This document shows, in pieces, positions 11,632-22,687 of a stretch of DNA of 64,000 bases (positions within the stretch are counted from its first letter, which is position 1; every line of letters begins with the position of its first letter). The DNA comes from Hypomyces perniciosus (Eukaryota > Ascomycota > Sordariomycetes > Hypocreales > Hypocreaceae): contig SPDT01000005.1 in NCBI GenBank assembly GCA_008477525.1, positions 5,022,001-5,086,000 of the forward strand, read 5' to 3'. The notes beneath the pieces are model-generated. The model was not told the DNA's origin, did no database searches, and was given only the letters and a program-made list of their open reading frames with translations. Made by a program: the position numbers and the translations under genes.

Positions 11632-13503
11632 TTAGCACTCCCTCCCAAACCGAATATCAAACTCCTTTAGTACACTCATGATGCTTGCTGCCTCGACCTC
11701 AATGGGCATCCTACCCGACTGGGTTGTCCGAGGATCCACCTTCGGTGTAGCTTTGAGCTTCGGCAGCCAGGAGCTGATATCATCAGCAGCCCGCTCAAAA
11801 TTGCGATGACTAGAAAGGGTCTGATATGCCTCGGCACAGCTCAACCCAAGGCTCGGCAAGCTAGGCAAAGTGATTTTCTCCTGCTTGTTGGGTCCGGCTT
11901 TACAGCAGCCCCCGCCGGCGCCTTTCCCGCCGCAGCAGCCGCCTCCCGAGCCGCCTTGTCCGCGATTGAAGTTGGCAGCCATCAGCCGACAGAAAAGACC
12001 GGACTTGGGATCAGCCTGGCATTGTGCGCAGGTACCTGGGCCGTTGGCTCCGCAGCCTCCACGGCTGGTGGCCTCGGCCGGTTGGGATTGTGGCTGAGAA
12101 CGGAATTGCTTCCGGCGAGGCAGCTTGACTGCGCCGTCGGCAGTCATCTCCATGGCCATGGGTGGTGGACAAACATCGGAATCGGATGGAGGTGGTGTCC
12201 TGGTCTGTCTGGTGACTGGGGGTGGTGTCTCGGTTGGAGTCATGGCTGGAGTCGCCATTGCGGCGTCAGCGCAAACGCAATACGTTCCGTCTTTACAAAA
12301 TCCGCAGCTATCTCTGAAGGGTAAAGAGTCTGCGGATGGGAGTTGTGGGATAATTGAGCTTGGCTGGAGTGGTTGTGCAGCCGATGACTTCTTAGAGAAT
12401 ATGGCACTGAAATCTGTTTCCATGTCGACAGTGGTTATTGATCGCTGTCGCTTCTCCTGTGACGCCAGCCCCGATGGTGATATGGGGCGCTTCAAGTCTT
12501 GAGGGTTTGGCATCTTGGCAGCCTCATCCAGACACTGGCACGATGTCCCGAACCCGCATTTGCCACATCCACCAACAACGGATGCTAGAACCTCTTCGGC
12601 ACAGGCACAGGGTCCATTGGGGGAGCAGTTTCCGCAGGTAAGAGGGGTGTCGGAAATATCGTTGGGCGAGTGTGCACTTAGTGTCTCTGGAGGTGTGATG
12701 ATCTGCGAAATAGAGAAATGTCTCGCGGCCTGCTGTTGGGGCATTCGCCCATCTGAGAGGCTATGTCTTTGCTGGTGAAGCTGTTGGTCCTGGTGGCGAT
12801 CGAACGGCTGATGAGACATGCCACTCATGCTTTCCGAACGAAATGCATGTCGGCGACCAAATGCCTCGGCTTGGGTCTCTGCGCGGATCCGCTCCTGGCG
12901 CTCTCTCTCCAGCATGCTCTCCAGCAGCAAGCACCTGGACCTAAATGACTGAACATCCAATTCCAGATCATGGATTTTCTGGTTGAGTTCCTTCTCCCGT
13001 GCGTCGTGTGATTTCTTCTCATCATCTAGCAGCTCCTCTAGCTCGCCTACTCGAGCAGCTCGCCGCTCCCGAAAAGCCCGCTGAGCCGCACGATTTTGCG
13101 CCTTGCGCTTGGTAGGCGGAGTGTCGGTAGCGGGCTTCCTCCCCGGCTTCGGGCGAGGAGGAATCACCCATTCCTTGGAGGTCATCGACATCTTGGGCTG
13201 TGGCTGCTCCGACAAAGGGTTGGGGCTGATGACGGCCGTCATGGACATTTTGTCGATAGGCGGAAGAGAAATGCGTTGGAGCAGATGGTGTGGCGGGGCG
13301 GCAGCCGCTTGTGCACTAAGCGCAGCCTTCGGCTTAGAGGGTAGTGGCGCTCGCTGCGGGGCGACAGCGGCCGAGGTTGCAGCCGCAGAAGACGAGTAGG
13401 CTTTGTCTTTCGATGAAGATGACAGTCTTTGCCCGAGTGTGGATGAGTCTTTGATGGAAGTGGTTTCCAGACGAGGAGATGACGTGGGTGGTTTGCTGGT
13501 CAT
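11632..13503 (-). CDS. hapX: HapX-type bZIP iron regulator
   Basis: This encodes the iron-responsive regulator that binds the CCAAT-binding complex and represses iron-consuming pathways when iron is scarce. The CBC-contact region and basic domain are at residues 110-155 (EWVIPPRPKPGRKP, then QNRAAQRAFRERRAARVGEL), followed by a coiled coil at about 155-215. Cysteine-rich regions typical of HapX follow: CGNCSPNGPCAC (about 290), CGKCGFGTSCQC (about 313), CGFCKDGTYCVC (about 400), then a fourth Cys-rich cluster near residue 500 and a further CC-Gly-CC stretch. In the known family such clusters sense iron status. The frame is intronless and 623 codons long. Known members are often shorter at the N-terminus, so Met86 or Met88 could be the true start. 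Nuclear. Its upstream region carries paired CCAAT and GATA boxes. Confidence 0.93.
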   Translation of the reverse strand: MTSKPPTSSPRLETTSIKDSSTLGQRLSSSSKDKAYSSSAAATSAAVAPQRAPLPSKPKAALSAQAAAAPPHHLLQRISLPPIDKMSMTAVISPNPLSEQPQPKMSMTSKEWVIPPRPKPGRKPATDTPPTKRKAQNRAAQRAFRERRAARVGELEELLDDEKKSHDAREKELNQKIHDLELDVQSFRSRCLLLESMLERERQERIRAETQAEAFGRRHAFRSESMSGMSHQPFDRHQDQQLHQQRHSLSDGRMPQQQAARHFSISQIITPPETLSAHSPNDISDTPLTCGNCSPNGPCACAEEVLASVVGGCGKCGFGTSCQCLDEAAKMPNPQDLKRPISPSGLASQEKRQRSITTVDMETDFSAIFSKKSSAAQPLQPSSIIPQLPSADSLPFRDSCGFCKDGTYCVCADAAMATPAMTPTETPPPVTRQTRTPPPSDSDVCPPPMAMEMTADGAVKLPRRKQFRSQPQSQPAEATSRGGCGANGPGTCAQCQADPKSGLFCRLMAANFNRGQGGSGGGCCGGKGAGGGCCKAGPNKQEKITLPSLPSLGLSCAEAYQTLSSHRNFERAADDISSWLPKLKATPKVDPRTTQSGRMPIEVEAASIMSVLKEFDIRFGREC

Positions 13504-13699
13504 GGTGGCAGGAGAGTGGGTTCAGATCGTAGGGAGTGGCTCGTGATTCGTTCGTCGGCAAGCGGCTGCACGCACACACCTCGGAGATCCGAGAACGGAA
13601 GACGGTGTGTTACTCAAGGCGATCAATCCAGTCGTGTTGATCCGAAGTTTGTGTTTGTTGTATGTATATATGTAGTAGTCGGTAGGAATTTCGGTGGAA

Positions 13700-13713
13700 A
13701 TTGGTGAAATTGG
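13700..13713 (-). promoter_or_regulatory. Two tandem CCAAT boxes upstream of hapX
   Basis: Two ATTGG pentamers (CCAAT on the hapX coding strand) at 13700-13704 and 13709-13713 lie in a 9-bp tandem repeat (GAAATTGGT), about 200 bp upstream of the hapX start. CCAAT is the established core recognised by the CBC, HapX's partner. Autoregulation is an inference. Confidence 0.45.
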
Positions 13714-14049
13714 TGAAATTAAAGAAGTGAGAGGCAAGATCCGGTAATAATTGCTAATACTTGTCGACGACCGCTGTCGTCCTCCCTGAGCACGTTTTAC
13801 GCCGAGACCAACCCGTCCGTAAGCACTACGGAGTGATTGACAAGCAGCCTGGTGAATAAGCCTGTTGGTCAACAACAACAACGATCATTCGGCATCCAAG
13901 TTGGAAATTTGCAGGATTCAACAAGAGATAAATGATGCGGGGTTGTTTGAGAGAAGAGTGCGACCGAACGTGCCCGGCTCTTCTTAAGTGAGAGGCAGGC
14001 TTGGAGCAAATGGTCCGATTCCAGGAGAATGGGAGTGGGGCTGATTGAT

Positions 14050-14069
14050 TGATAAGATTTGATTGATAA
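14050..14069 (+). promoter_or_regulatory. Paired GATA (TGATAA) motifs upstream of hapX
   Basis: Two TGATAA boxes at 14050-14055 and 14064-14069, within GATT-rich sequence, fit the HGATAR core of fungal GATA factors. In Aspergillus the GATA factor SreA represses hapX when iron is plentiful. These sites are candidates for the same loop, about 550 bp upstream of hapX. Either gene of this divergent pair could use them. Confidence 0.35.
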
Positions 14070-14890
14070 AATTTCGTCGCACTAGCCTGCACGCCGTCTT
14101 CCTCTGTGGCCAGTCATCTTCGTTCAATCCTTTTTATCCCCACTACTTGTGACTGCTGCAGGGCAACAAAGTTGAGAGTCCCAACCGGGTTCATTCCCGT
14201 CCCACTCTTCGCAGTGAAGCCATGAGTTTGAAGGGCATTCGCCATGGCAATTGAAAAATTCAGTCAAGTTTTGCTGAACGGTATAGCTTTGTGAGTGCGA
14301 GGGGAGTGTATCAACGGCCTCTACGAAGTAGTACTAGATGCATTCACACAAGAGGTAGATATTATGCTGTAGATATTATGCTCCCAACAGCGCAATCAAC
14401 TTCCATTCAACAACGCGCCAGCACCTACGACTATAGCGGCTTGTCCCCTTGGCGAGCAATGTCTCGTGCACAATGGGCTGCTCAACTTCGGTCGGATCTC
14501 GCCAGTTCCGGGCTGGGCCGAGCTCTCACCCAAGCCGGCTTGTCCGACATCGCAGTACCCGAATGGTTCGATCAACGTCTGTAGGCGTTCATCAGAAGCA
14601 CTCGTATGTAATTTGAAGATCGAAAGTAGATCGCATCGACAATTCTCTTCCGATCCGCGGATTTGTGTGTACGTAGGGACGGTCTACTTGGAGGGCCTGA
14701 GATAGATGCAAGTATTGGGGTTATTCAACAATGCGACATGTTAGAACCCCGGATGCCAGCTTGGCTCCAGCTTCATGACCCGACAAGCCACGACAACGTC
14801 ACAAGCTGCGGCATACTTCCGCGACGCCCACTCGTTAATTCTTTCTAGTAACTATTGTTTTGCTAGTTCTCCTTGAATACTACTGTCATC

Positions 14891-15784
14891 ATGGCAAATC
14901 TCGTTACGTCTGCTCCATTACCACGACGCCCTGCCCCATCTTCTCAAGCGTTTAACCTCCCGTCCTCCGACTCTTCAGACACCGAGGATGACGCTCCCCT
15001 CCCGTTCCCAGAGGCTCTTCCACGCTCCGACTTTCTTACTTCCAACTTTCAGCCTGCTGCATACCTCTCTGCACTCCCGAATCGCCATCAGACCCTCGAG
15101 GACCTCCGATCAGACCTATGCGAACGGACGGCTGCCATCAGCTCAGAGCTCTTAGAGCTTGTAAACTCCAATTACACAGCCTTTTTATCACTTGGATCCG
15201 AGCTGCGGGGCGGCGATGAGAAAGTCGAGGATGTCAAAGTCGCTCTCCTCGGTTTCCGGAGAGCTGTTGACGAAGTGAAGGATAAAGTTGCAGTCCGGAG
15301 AAAGGAGACGGGTGCGCTTACAAATGAGTTGCGGGACGTACGATCGGATATCGAAACAGGGCGGAAGATGTTAGAGCTGTCGGAAAGACTAGCAGCACTT
15401 GAAGAAAAGCTGGCATTGGACAGCACGCCGAAGAAGAATGGAGGCCCAGAATGGGACACCGATAGCGATGATGACGAAGAAGACGAGGATGAACAAGTGG
15501 ATGGCCTAATCGGAAGCCCGCCTACAAAACTGCTGGCTTCGGCGCGTGAGTGCAGTCAAATCACTGCGCTAGTTAATAGCTTGGACGAGACTCACCCCTT
15601 CATTGTAAAGATGAGGGCGCGACTCACACGGTGCCGAAATACTCTCTTACTAGACCTAAACACTGCAGTCAAGGAGGCCTGCGGTGCTGGCCCTAAGGGT
15701 CAAAACCGACTGCTGGGTTATCTTGGGATATACCGGGTCCTCGATGCACATAGCGAAGCCGTCAAAGTGCTTCGTGGGGGATAA
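14891..15784 (+). CDS. Conserved oligomeric Golgi complex subunit 2 (COG2-like)
   Basis: The N-terminal region has the COG2 pattern: FLTSNFQPAAYLSALPNRHQ, then LRSDLCERTAAISSELLELV, followed by a long heptad-rich coiled coil (residues about 90-180). An acidic linker and a C-terminal helical part follow. COG is a Golgi tethering complex for retrograde vesicles. The frame opens at 14873, but the second ATG at 14891 (CATCATGGC) has the better context and is used here, giving 297 residues. No intron. The length is usual for fungal COG2, which is shorter than animal COG2. Confidence 0.8.
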   Translation: MANLVTSAPLPRRPAPSSQAFNLPSSDSSDTEDDAPLPFPEALPRSDFLTSNFQPAAYLSALPNRHQTLEDLRSDLCERTAAISSELLELVNSNYTAFLSLGSELRGGDEKVEDVKVALLGFRRAVDEVKDKVAVRRKETGALTNELRDVRSDIETGRKMLELSERLAALEEKLALDSTPKKNGGPEWDTDSDDDEEDEDEQVDGLIGSPPTKLLASARECSQITALVNSLDETHPFIVKMRARLTRCRNTLLLDLNTAVKEACGAGPKGQNRLLGYLGIYRVLDAHSEAVKVLRGG

Positions 15785-15908
15785 TGCGCCGGACTATTAT
15801 CCTTAGACGAAATATTATGATACCCCTGGCAGAGTTCTTTGCACAAGGCATTGCTCCAATATTTGGACGTGAATATTGTACATAATTACATATCGTCGTT
15901 AAAAAGTT

Positions 15909-16863
15909 TTACATAACGCCCGACAATGCTTCAACGGTAACCTTAGCCTCCGCATCATTCAGCTTCGCGTTCAAGCTCAATGCTGGGCCGTTGGTTGTAC
16001 TTAAAATAACCTCGTGGACCTCCTTTGATACCTCTTCGGAAATTTCGGCACACTCTGACTTGACCTTCTTCAACAGCGTCTGGATGTTGGCCTTGAGCTG
16101 GTCTGGTGTATGGCCCAACTGTCCGATAGCCATACGAATAACGCCTTGCCTCTCACGATAGTCCGCAGCACCAGCCGAGTCACGGATAGACTTGACCACA
16201 TCACTGACAATGGTCTTCATCCTCTTGCTGGGCATGAGACCCTTGGGACCCAGAATTCTTCCCAGACCGGCCTTGTTCAGGGCTTTCTCACTGCCCTCGT
16301 GGCAGATTAATCGGTCGAAATCGATCTTGTCTTGGCGAATAGCTTCGAAAAGGGTTTCCTCACCGACTGCGACGGCGCCAGCAGCAGTAGCGGCGTTGGC
16401 GATTTCGCTACCCTCCGGGCAAATGACAGCAATTTGCCAGTCGCTCTGCACTGGGTGGGGAAGTCGAACGCTGTTCTTAATGACGGGGCCGTTTCTGGCC
16501 GTCTTGAGGTTGATGTGAATCTCGTACTTGATGCTGGCTGGAGACTGGCCGACTTCGACAGCCCGAAGGACTCTACATTCCAATTATTATCTGCCCGGAC
16601 TGACTTCGACTCAGCGATACGTACCGCATAGCATCACATAGTGAATATTGCGGGAATTCCCTCTTTTCTAAGTTGTATCGCTTAAAGTCCTTGGGGATCG
16701 CTCGCTTCTTCTTCACCTTCTTGATCCGAATCACGGAGGCTTGACGGGATTGCACCAGAGCAGGCGCCAGGAATCGGGGTATTAACGGTGCCGCTGGTCT
16801 CAAGGAGGGTTGTGATAGCGTCAGCCTAGCCATAGAGGCCAAGCATCGGTCGATTGGTGCCAT
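15909..16863 (-). CDS. Mitochondrial large-subunit ribosomal protein L1 (uL1m)
   Basis: Two exons: 16625-16863 and 15909-16572 on the minus strand. The 52-bp intron at 16573-16624 starts GTACGT and ends TAG. The joined frame is 300 residues and restores a continuous stretch reading CDAMRVLRAVEVGQ. The first exon encodes an Arg-rich, acid-poor mitochondrial presequence. The rest is ribosomal protein L1, with the signature GLGRILGPKGLMPSKR at about residue 190-205. It forms the L1 stalk of the mitoribosome. The start chosen is the ATG of MAPIDR at 16863, since upstream codons add an unlikely extension. It is transcribed divergently from the GluRS gene. Confidence 0.9.
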
Positions 16864-17129
16864 TGTCGGGGCTGTGATCCGGAGCTCTCCTCTACACTTG
16901 AATCTCGGTCGCGCCAAAAGTTCAGAGCCATGTCTTCTCCATTCTGCCTCGGAAGTTAGGCAAGAAAATGATCATGATCTTATCGATAAGCAATTGTGTG
17001 GTCTGACACTGACGCCCCTCATTGTCCAAAGTCAAGCCCCTCCATTCCCCCCCACCAAGCCGAAAATCGTTCCTTGACTCACTAGGACATCATATATCAT
17101 ATCATTGTATTCCAGGCGACTTGTTGAGA
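16864..17129. promoter_or_regulatory. Short shared promoter of uL1m and GluRS genes
   Basis: Only 266 bp separate the start codons of two divergent translation genes, so promoter elements must overlap. No clear TATA box is visible. Confidence 0.5.
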
Positions 17130-19079
17130 ATGAAACACGAGGAGCTTGAGACTCTCTCCGGCAGTTTGGCCGGAGACTTCCGGACCATTGAGCCTCACCT
17201 GAGGGATCTGGATAAGCACTTGACTTTGCGATCCTATCTCGAGGGCTATGCTCTAAGCGACCTCGAGACTAAGATTTGGCAGACACTTCGAGGCAACAAG
17301 GTTGCCATTGGCTTCATCCGACGAAATGGCCTGGCGAACTTGACTCGTTGGTTTACCTTTATCGAGCAATCGCACCCTGAAATCCAGGAGGCTTCCAAGG
17401 CGGACGCTGCCGCAAAGGCTGCCAAAGGCGGCGCCAACTACAACCTCGCCCTCCAGGACACTGAAAAGGGGGTCGTGACCCGATTCCTTCCCGAGCCTTC
17501 GTATGGTGCATCCTTATCTTTTTGAATGACCAGACTTCTAACCTTCTTCAGTGGCTACCTCCATATCGGACACGCCAAGGCGGCACTCCTCAGCGACTAC
17601 TTTGGCCATGTCGCCTACAAGGGCCAGATGCGTCTGCGACTCGACGACACTAACCCTGCCAAGGAGAAGGAGGAATACCAAGATGCGATTGTCGAGGATC
17701 TCGCTCTCATGGGCATCAAGCCCGATACCCTGACCTACACTTCCGACTATTTCGAGTACCTGTATGAGATGTGCAAGAAACTCATCTCAATGGGCCAGGC
17801 CTACGCCGACGACACTGATCAGGAGACCATGCGCAGCCAGAGAATGGATGGCATCCCTTCAAAGCACCGTGATCGATCTGTTGAGGAGAACTTGCGGGTC
17901 TTTGAAGAGATGAAGCAGGGCTCCAAGGAGGGCGTGGCACACTGCATTCGTGCAAAGATCTCTTTCGACAACCCGAACAAGGCTATGCGCGACCCTGTCA
18001 TCTACCGATGCAATATCGAAAACACGCACCACCGGACTGGAACGACATGGAAGATGTACCCTATGTACGACTTTGCTTGTCCTGTCGTGGACAGCCACGA
18101 AGGTGTCACCCACGCCCTCAGATCCACCGAGTACACAGACCGAAATCCTCAGTACCAGTGGTTCCTCGATACTCTACAGCTGCGTCAGGTCCACATGTGG
18201 GACTTCTCCAGAATCAACTTCATCAAGACTTTCCTGTCGAAGCGTAAATTGGCCAAGCTGGTCGACACGGGCAAGGTGTGGGGCTGGGACGACCCGAGAA
18301 TGCCCACCATCCGTGGTGTGCGAAGACGGGGAATGACTGTGGAGGCTCTACGAGACTTCATCATCAAGCAGGGTCCTAGCCGAAACGTTGTCAACATGGA
18401 CTGGACGACTTTCTGGGCGCATAACAAGAAGGAGATTGACCCTGTTGTGCCCCGCCACACAGCTATCCTGCAGAAGGACTTGGTCAAGGTCTCGCTGACT
18501 GGATCCGAGGCTCCCTCTGGCGTCACCGTCGAGGAGCGTCCTAAGCACCCCAAGAACGCGAGCGTGGGTCTGAAGAAGGTCGTCTTCTCACCACATCTTG
18601 TCATTGACCAAGCCGATGCCAAGAGCTTCAAGGCTAACGAGGAAGTTACGCTCATGGGATGGGGCAATGCTTTCATTCGTGAAATCTCGTCGGATGAGCC
18701 TGTCACAAGCCTGAAGGTTGAGCTCAACCTCAAGGGTGACTTCAAGTCGACAGAGAAGAAGATCACCTGGCTGTCGGCCGAGGGTTTCGATCTCGTCCCT
18801 GCCGAACTGTGGGACTTTGACTACCTTATTACCAAGGACAAGCTCGAGGAGGATGACAACCTTGAGGACTACCTAAACCCCAACACGTCAACCGTAGAGG
18901 ACGCGTGGTGTGACGGTGGCGTTGGAGAGCTTAAGAAGGACGACATCATCCAGATTGAGAGGAGAGGATTCTTCAGGGTAGACAAGGGCATGAATGACTG
19001 GGCGCCTGGTGAGGCAGGACTGAAGGGACCCAGAGTGGTTCTGTTCAACATCCCTACTGGAAAAACTGGTGCAAAATAA
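17130..19079 (+). CDS. GUS1: Cytosolic glutamyl-tRNA synthetase
   Basis: Exons 17130-17500 and 17552-19079; intron 17501-17551 (GTATGG...TTCTTCAG, 51 bp). The joined frame is 632 residues. It charges tRNA-Glu in the cytosol. A GST-like N-terminal domain (residues 1 to about 105) precedes the Rossmann catalytic core. The HIGH motif is at residues 128-131 (GYLHIGHAKAAL, created across the splice junction), and the KMSKS equivalent LSKRK is near 352-356. The segment DDPRMPTIRGVRRRGMTVE is typical of eukaryotic GluRS rather than GlnRS. The frame extends upstream to 17022, but the ATG at 17130 matches the usual filamentous-fungal N-terminus. Confidence in GluRS over GlnRS is high but rests on motif memory. 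Confidence 0.93.
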
Positions 19080-19269
19080 GGGGATATAGCTGAAACTGAA
19101 GGAGAAATCTTGTCGAGATAGCTAGACGATACAAAATGTGAAAATTGTAAAATCACCGTGACGCGCGTTGGAGTAGACATGAAGTTGCATTGCGAGCATA
19201 AAATAGCATTCAATTGTTATGATATATATACCTGTCTAGTTTGATGTTCAAGCACCACTAAATATACAT

Positions 19270-20236
19270 TTATTTTGACAGGCAAGTCAGCATACTCTTC
19301 AACTTGCTGAGAACAACAGCCTGCGCTGCCTTATTGGCAGTTGTCTTATCCTTCGCATCACCAACACTCACGGAGATGAAGCATTTGCCATGGTTATGGA
19401 CATCCAGCTCAGTAGGCAGGCGTTTGCTACCGCACAACTCAACATCATCACCAGAGAGAAGGCCTGGGTTGATGCGGCTAAGCACCCATTTGAACTTGGA
19501 CGCATCGGTGCAGTCTCCCTCGACCTTGGGGAAGTTGACATTCAGCCAGACATTATCAGGGAGGAAAGGCTTTCCCGAAGCGATGATCTTTTCGGTCAGC
19601 TGCGTAGCAAGCTTAGCATAGAGCGAGCTACGCAGGGGCACGGGGCTGGTGTCGAAAGCAAGGTTGCCGGTCGAGGCGCCAGAGAAGGCAATGGCGGGGA
19701 TCTTCCTCTCGTGCACAGCGAAAACAGCAGCGCCGACGGTGCCGGAGAAGGGGACTTGGACGAAGAGGTTTGTGCCGACGTTGGGGCCCGTGGTGGCGAG
19801 TTCCGGGGCGGAGCCGTTCCACAGCTCCGGGCCGAAGTGGTCGATGCCGAAGCGCATCGCGGTGACGGGGAAGGAGTTGACCCAGTTGAGGTCCGGGCGG
19901 GTGGCGTTGTTGCCAACTGGGCTGCCGTTGCCGGGACAGGAGTTGAATTCGCAAGGGGTCTTACGAGGTGAGGGTTCTACATCGAGAGAGCCTGGGTGGT
20001 CATGTTAGTCTAGGGCTGAGTGAGATGCGGATAGTGGTGAGCGGGTGAAGCTTACTGGAGCCGGACTTGTTCTCAGCGGGACCAGAGAGGACGACGTGAT
20101 GGCCTGCGGCGTTGAGGGCGTCGTTGAATGAGCGGATGTACAGCTCAGCCCAGCCATCGTCGTTGGATTGGGCGATGCGGACTGCCTGGGCGGCCAGCGC
20201 CTGGAGGAGGATGGCAATTGGGGTGATGGACTTCAT
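19270..20236 (-). CDS. Secreted SurE-like phosphatase/nucleotidase
   Basis: Exons 20056-20236 and 19270-19991 on the minus strand; intron 19992-20055 (GTAAGC...CCCAG, 64 bp). The product is 300 residues. Residues 1 to about 18 form a signal peptide (MKSITPIAILLQALAAQA). The mature part begins with the SurE metal-binding motif SNDDGW and continues with a phosphatase/nucleotidase core, including FPVTAMRFGIDHFGPELW and the VPFSGTVGAA segment. SurE enzymes dephosphorylate nucleotides and related esters; fungal secreted forms act as acid phosphatases. Substrate and pH range are not deducible. Several Cys in the second half fit extracellular disulphides. An AT-rich TATA-like run lies upstream near 20378-20392. 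Confidence 0.85.
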
Positions 20237-22687
20237 GATCGTGATTGTGTTGGTGTAGATGGGGAGAGAGACCAGTCTCTTAGGTAGTCTGCAGATGAAT
20301 TGATCCAGCAACTTCAGGGCAGATGAGCCAGTTGGTGAGTGAGCCGTGGCTTCCGATGCGGCAAATATCACGGGGCATATATATATATATTTGGCTTAGA
20401 CGGAGTGTAAGCACTTAGATCAGCTTGTGAGGACTGAGACACACGGAGATGACTGCATCCCTTAGTGGGGATTACTATACTCGCAATATGGATCTCCGTT
20501 TGAAGAACGCCATCCGCGCATTAGTTCAGCCCGGTTGTTAGCAACTGTAGTGGTTTCATGCATTCCCATATCAGGCAGCTTGCTCCTTTTCGGATTTTGA
20601 TCGTCCTGGCGTCAACACGTGCAGTGAGTTGAGCCGTTGACAGGCCCCGAATACGGGTTTCGCACTTGGTCGCTGTATCATATATGCATACATATACTCC
20701 GTATTTGTGGACAATTCAAAATTATTACGATTCCTTAAAAAAAAAAAAAAGAATATGTGTGATAGGGCCTCTTGAGACTGACACACAACCATTTCAAAAG
20801 CATTCACAGGGGTCGAAAGGCATGCGATGTGTCCAGAGTGAGCGATTGATGGCGTGCCAATCTGCGATCGGATACGGCGCAATTCGATGTCCATCAACTT
20901 CGTACCCTGCAAAATTCGGCAGAAAATTTGCCGCATATATTAAAAGAAAAATCAAGTTCGAAATTATATCTATCTATGCATTAATATTATCTATGGACAA
21001 GCATCCCAGAATTGTTCTGTTGATCACCCGCTGTTCCGATCTGTGCCTGAGCGTCTGCCTGTTTTACCGTGTACCTATGCAGCACTAATACCTCGTATAA
21101 GAGAAATCTTCAAACAGAAAATGCGCTCGCTCTGACAACAAGTAGTGGAATAGAAATCACCCGTGGAAGCTGCCGAGACTTCAAACACAATTGCTTGTCA
21201 AAAATAAGGTTATCTAAGAACAGCCAATCTCAAGCTTGTCAAACCGTCACAGATCCCAGGATGAAACCACATACGTCACAGCAGATTAATGCCTTTGAAG
21301 CTGGCGCGACATAAGGCTAAATTTGCTCATGTGTGATTCGCAGCTGTGGAAGACTAAAATTAGACTCATAGCACGACTTGAGACTCTAATGTTGGAATCG
21401 CAGATATCTGACAGATGGAGACAAGGGGAGATGGTTGTCCGGGTTATTGTGTCATGCCCGTGCGAATCCTTCAGCAAATTGATATTAAAATTAGTGTTCA
21501 AAAGTATCCGAAATTAAAGAAAAATCTCTATATAAGCTATATTATTACAAAATAGAATGTCCTTCTTATTTTTTTATTTTAAAGCTGATATAGAATTTAT
21601 AAAGAAAACTAAAAATGTTTATATAATATGTATATGGTAACGTGTTCGGATACTTTTGAACACTAATTTTAGCTCAGCTCATAATAGCGCAATGACCTAA
21701 CTCATATTTACGAGCAATTCTCCATCAACATCAAACGTCTTCTTCTTTCATCAGATAACACCAAAAAGCACTTTTTCCATCAAATGTCTACCGCCGCCTC
21801 CGATGAGTAAACAGATATGTGTACTCATAATCGGTCGGTGACGAAGCCCAAGACTTGCCACAAATCGTTTTAACTTGAGTAAGTTGATGTACGCAAACTT
21901 TTCTCCAATTCGGCAATGTCGGGCGACACTGAATGGTATCCAGGGTCCCTTTTGGGTTCAAGTGTGATTGACCTTTGTCCTGAGCTACTTACTACTTACT
22001 GATTCGGCTTTGAGATCCTTATGGCATGTAGTAGATAATTGTCTCCCAATTGAGCGTGGGAATCGGTCCATCGTCTCCCGAGTTCCCTGTCCACGTCGCC
22101 TGCTGCACCTACCAGGTAAGATTACTATTTAGCTTGTGATCGTGGATACAATTGGGGTAATGTAGCCCTCCAAGTGGTTTTCACACATCCCATCTCCTCC
22201 GTATTGCGGACGGTTTCTGAGACCGACACCGAATCAATACGACATAGGTAGGTACTAGTAGCTCCTACTGTGACCATACGGAGCACTATGCTGTCAAATA
22301 TTTCCTCCTATTAGGTTGACCAGATAACACAGGCGGTTCGGGATATATCCACCCTCACTACCGAAAAGCGGCCTGTCTGCCGTGCTGATCCCCGCTCACC
22401 TGCTGAAACGGGTAGTCAATCCCGGAGCGCGACTAATCACATTGGCCACTCATGGCTCGGATATGACCAAACCCGTGTCTTTATCGCCCGGATCTTTGAC
22501 ATCGCCCCGGATAGTATGGTTATTTCTCGTCCGGAGATTAAAACGGGAAGGCGAGAATAGGTATTAAAATGCTTGACTCTTAAAGTGCATATAGACGCCT
22601 TCTTGGCACCCCCAGAAGTCTTGTCCCTGCCGGACTTGTTCTGCCAAGGCGTCACTAAGATCTAATAAGCTGTCGACCTCTGTTACA
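20237..22687. other. 2.4-kb gene-free AT-rich region with a MITE
   Basis: No gene is supported. A poly-A tract lies near 20738, a TACTCCGTA nonamer at 20695-20703, and the AT-rich inverted-repeat element at 21486-21671 is listed separately. Frames such as 20571-20936 and 20666-21088 have no coding character. Confidence 0.55.
21486..21671. mobile_element. MITE-like element with perfect 27-bp terminal inverted repeats
   Basis: Bases 21486-21512 and 21645-21671 are exact reverse complements of each other (each arm reads TAAAATTAGTGTTC... inward). They flank about 130 bp of very AT-rich non-coding DNA. Both ends are TA, consistent with the TA target-site duplication of Tc1/mariner-type elements, although TA is its own complement so the two cannot be separated. 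The element is 186 bp, with no reading frame for a transposase, so any movement would depend on an enzyme encoded elsewhere. The perfect match between arms suggests recent activity or conversion. Confidence 0.8.

Larger units (their letters stand above)
13504..14890. other. Divergent intergenic region between hapX and COG2
   Basis: About 1.4 kb is shared upstream sequence for hapX (minus) and the COG2 gene (plus). It contains the CCAAT and GATA sites listed separately and one TACGAAGTA nonamer at 14322-14330. No reading frame here has support. Confidence 0.6.

Noticed and set aside
17022..17129. Upstream in-frame ATG of the GluRS gene as the true start
   Set aside because: The added residues are Pro/Ser-rich, extend into the short divergent promoter and are not expected in the family.
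19390..20008. Long plus-strand frames opposite the SurE-like gene
   Set aside because: The SurE motif and signal peptide are on the minus strand; the plus-strand frames are shadows with unlikely Gly/Arg-rich composition.
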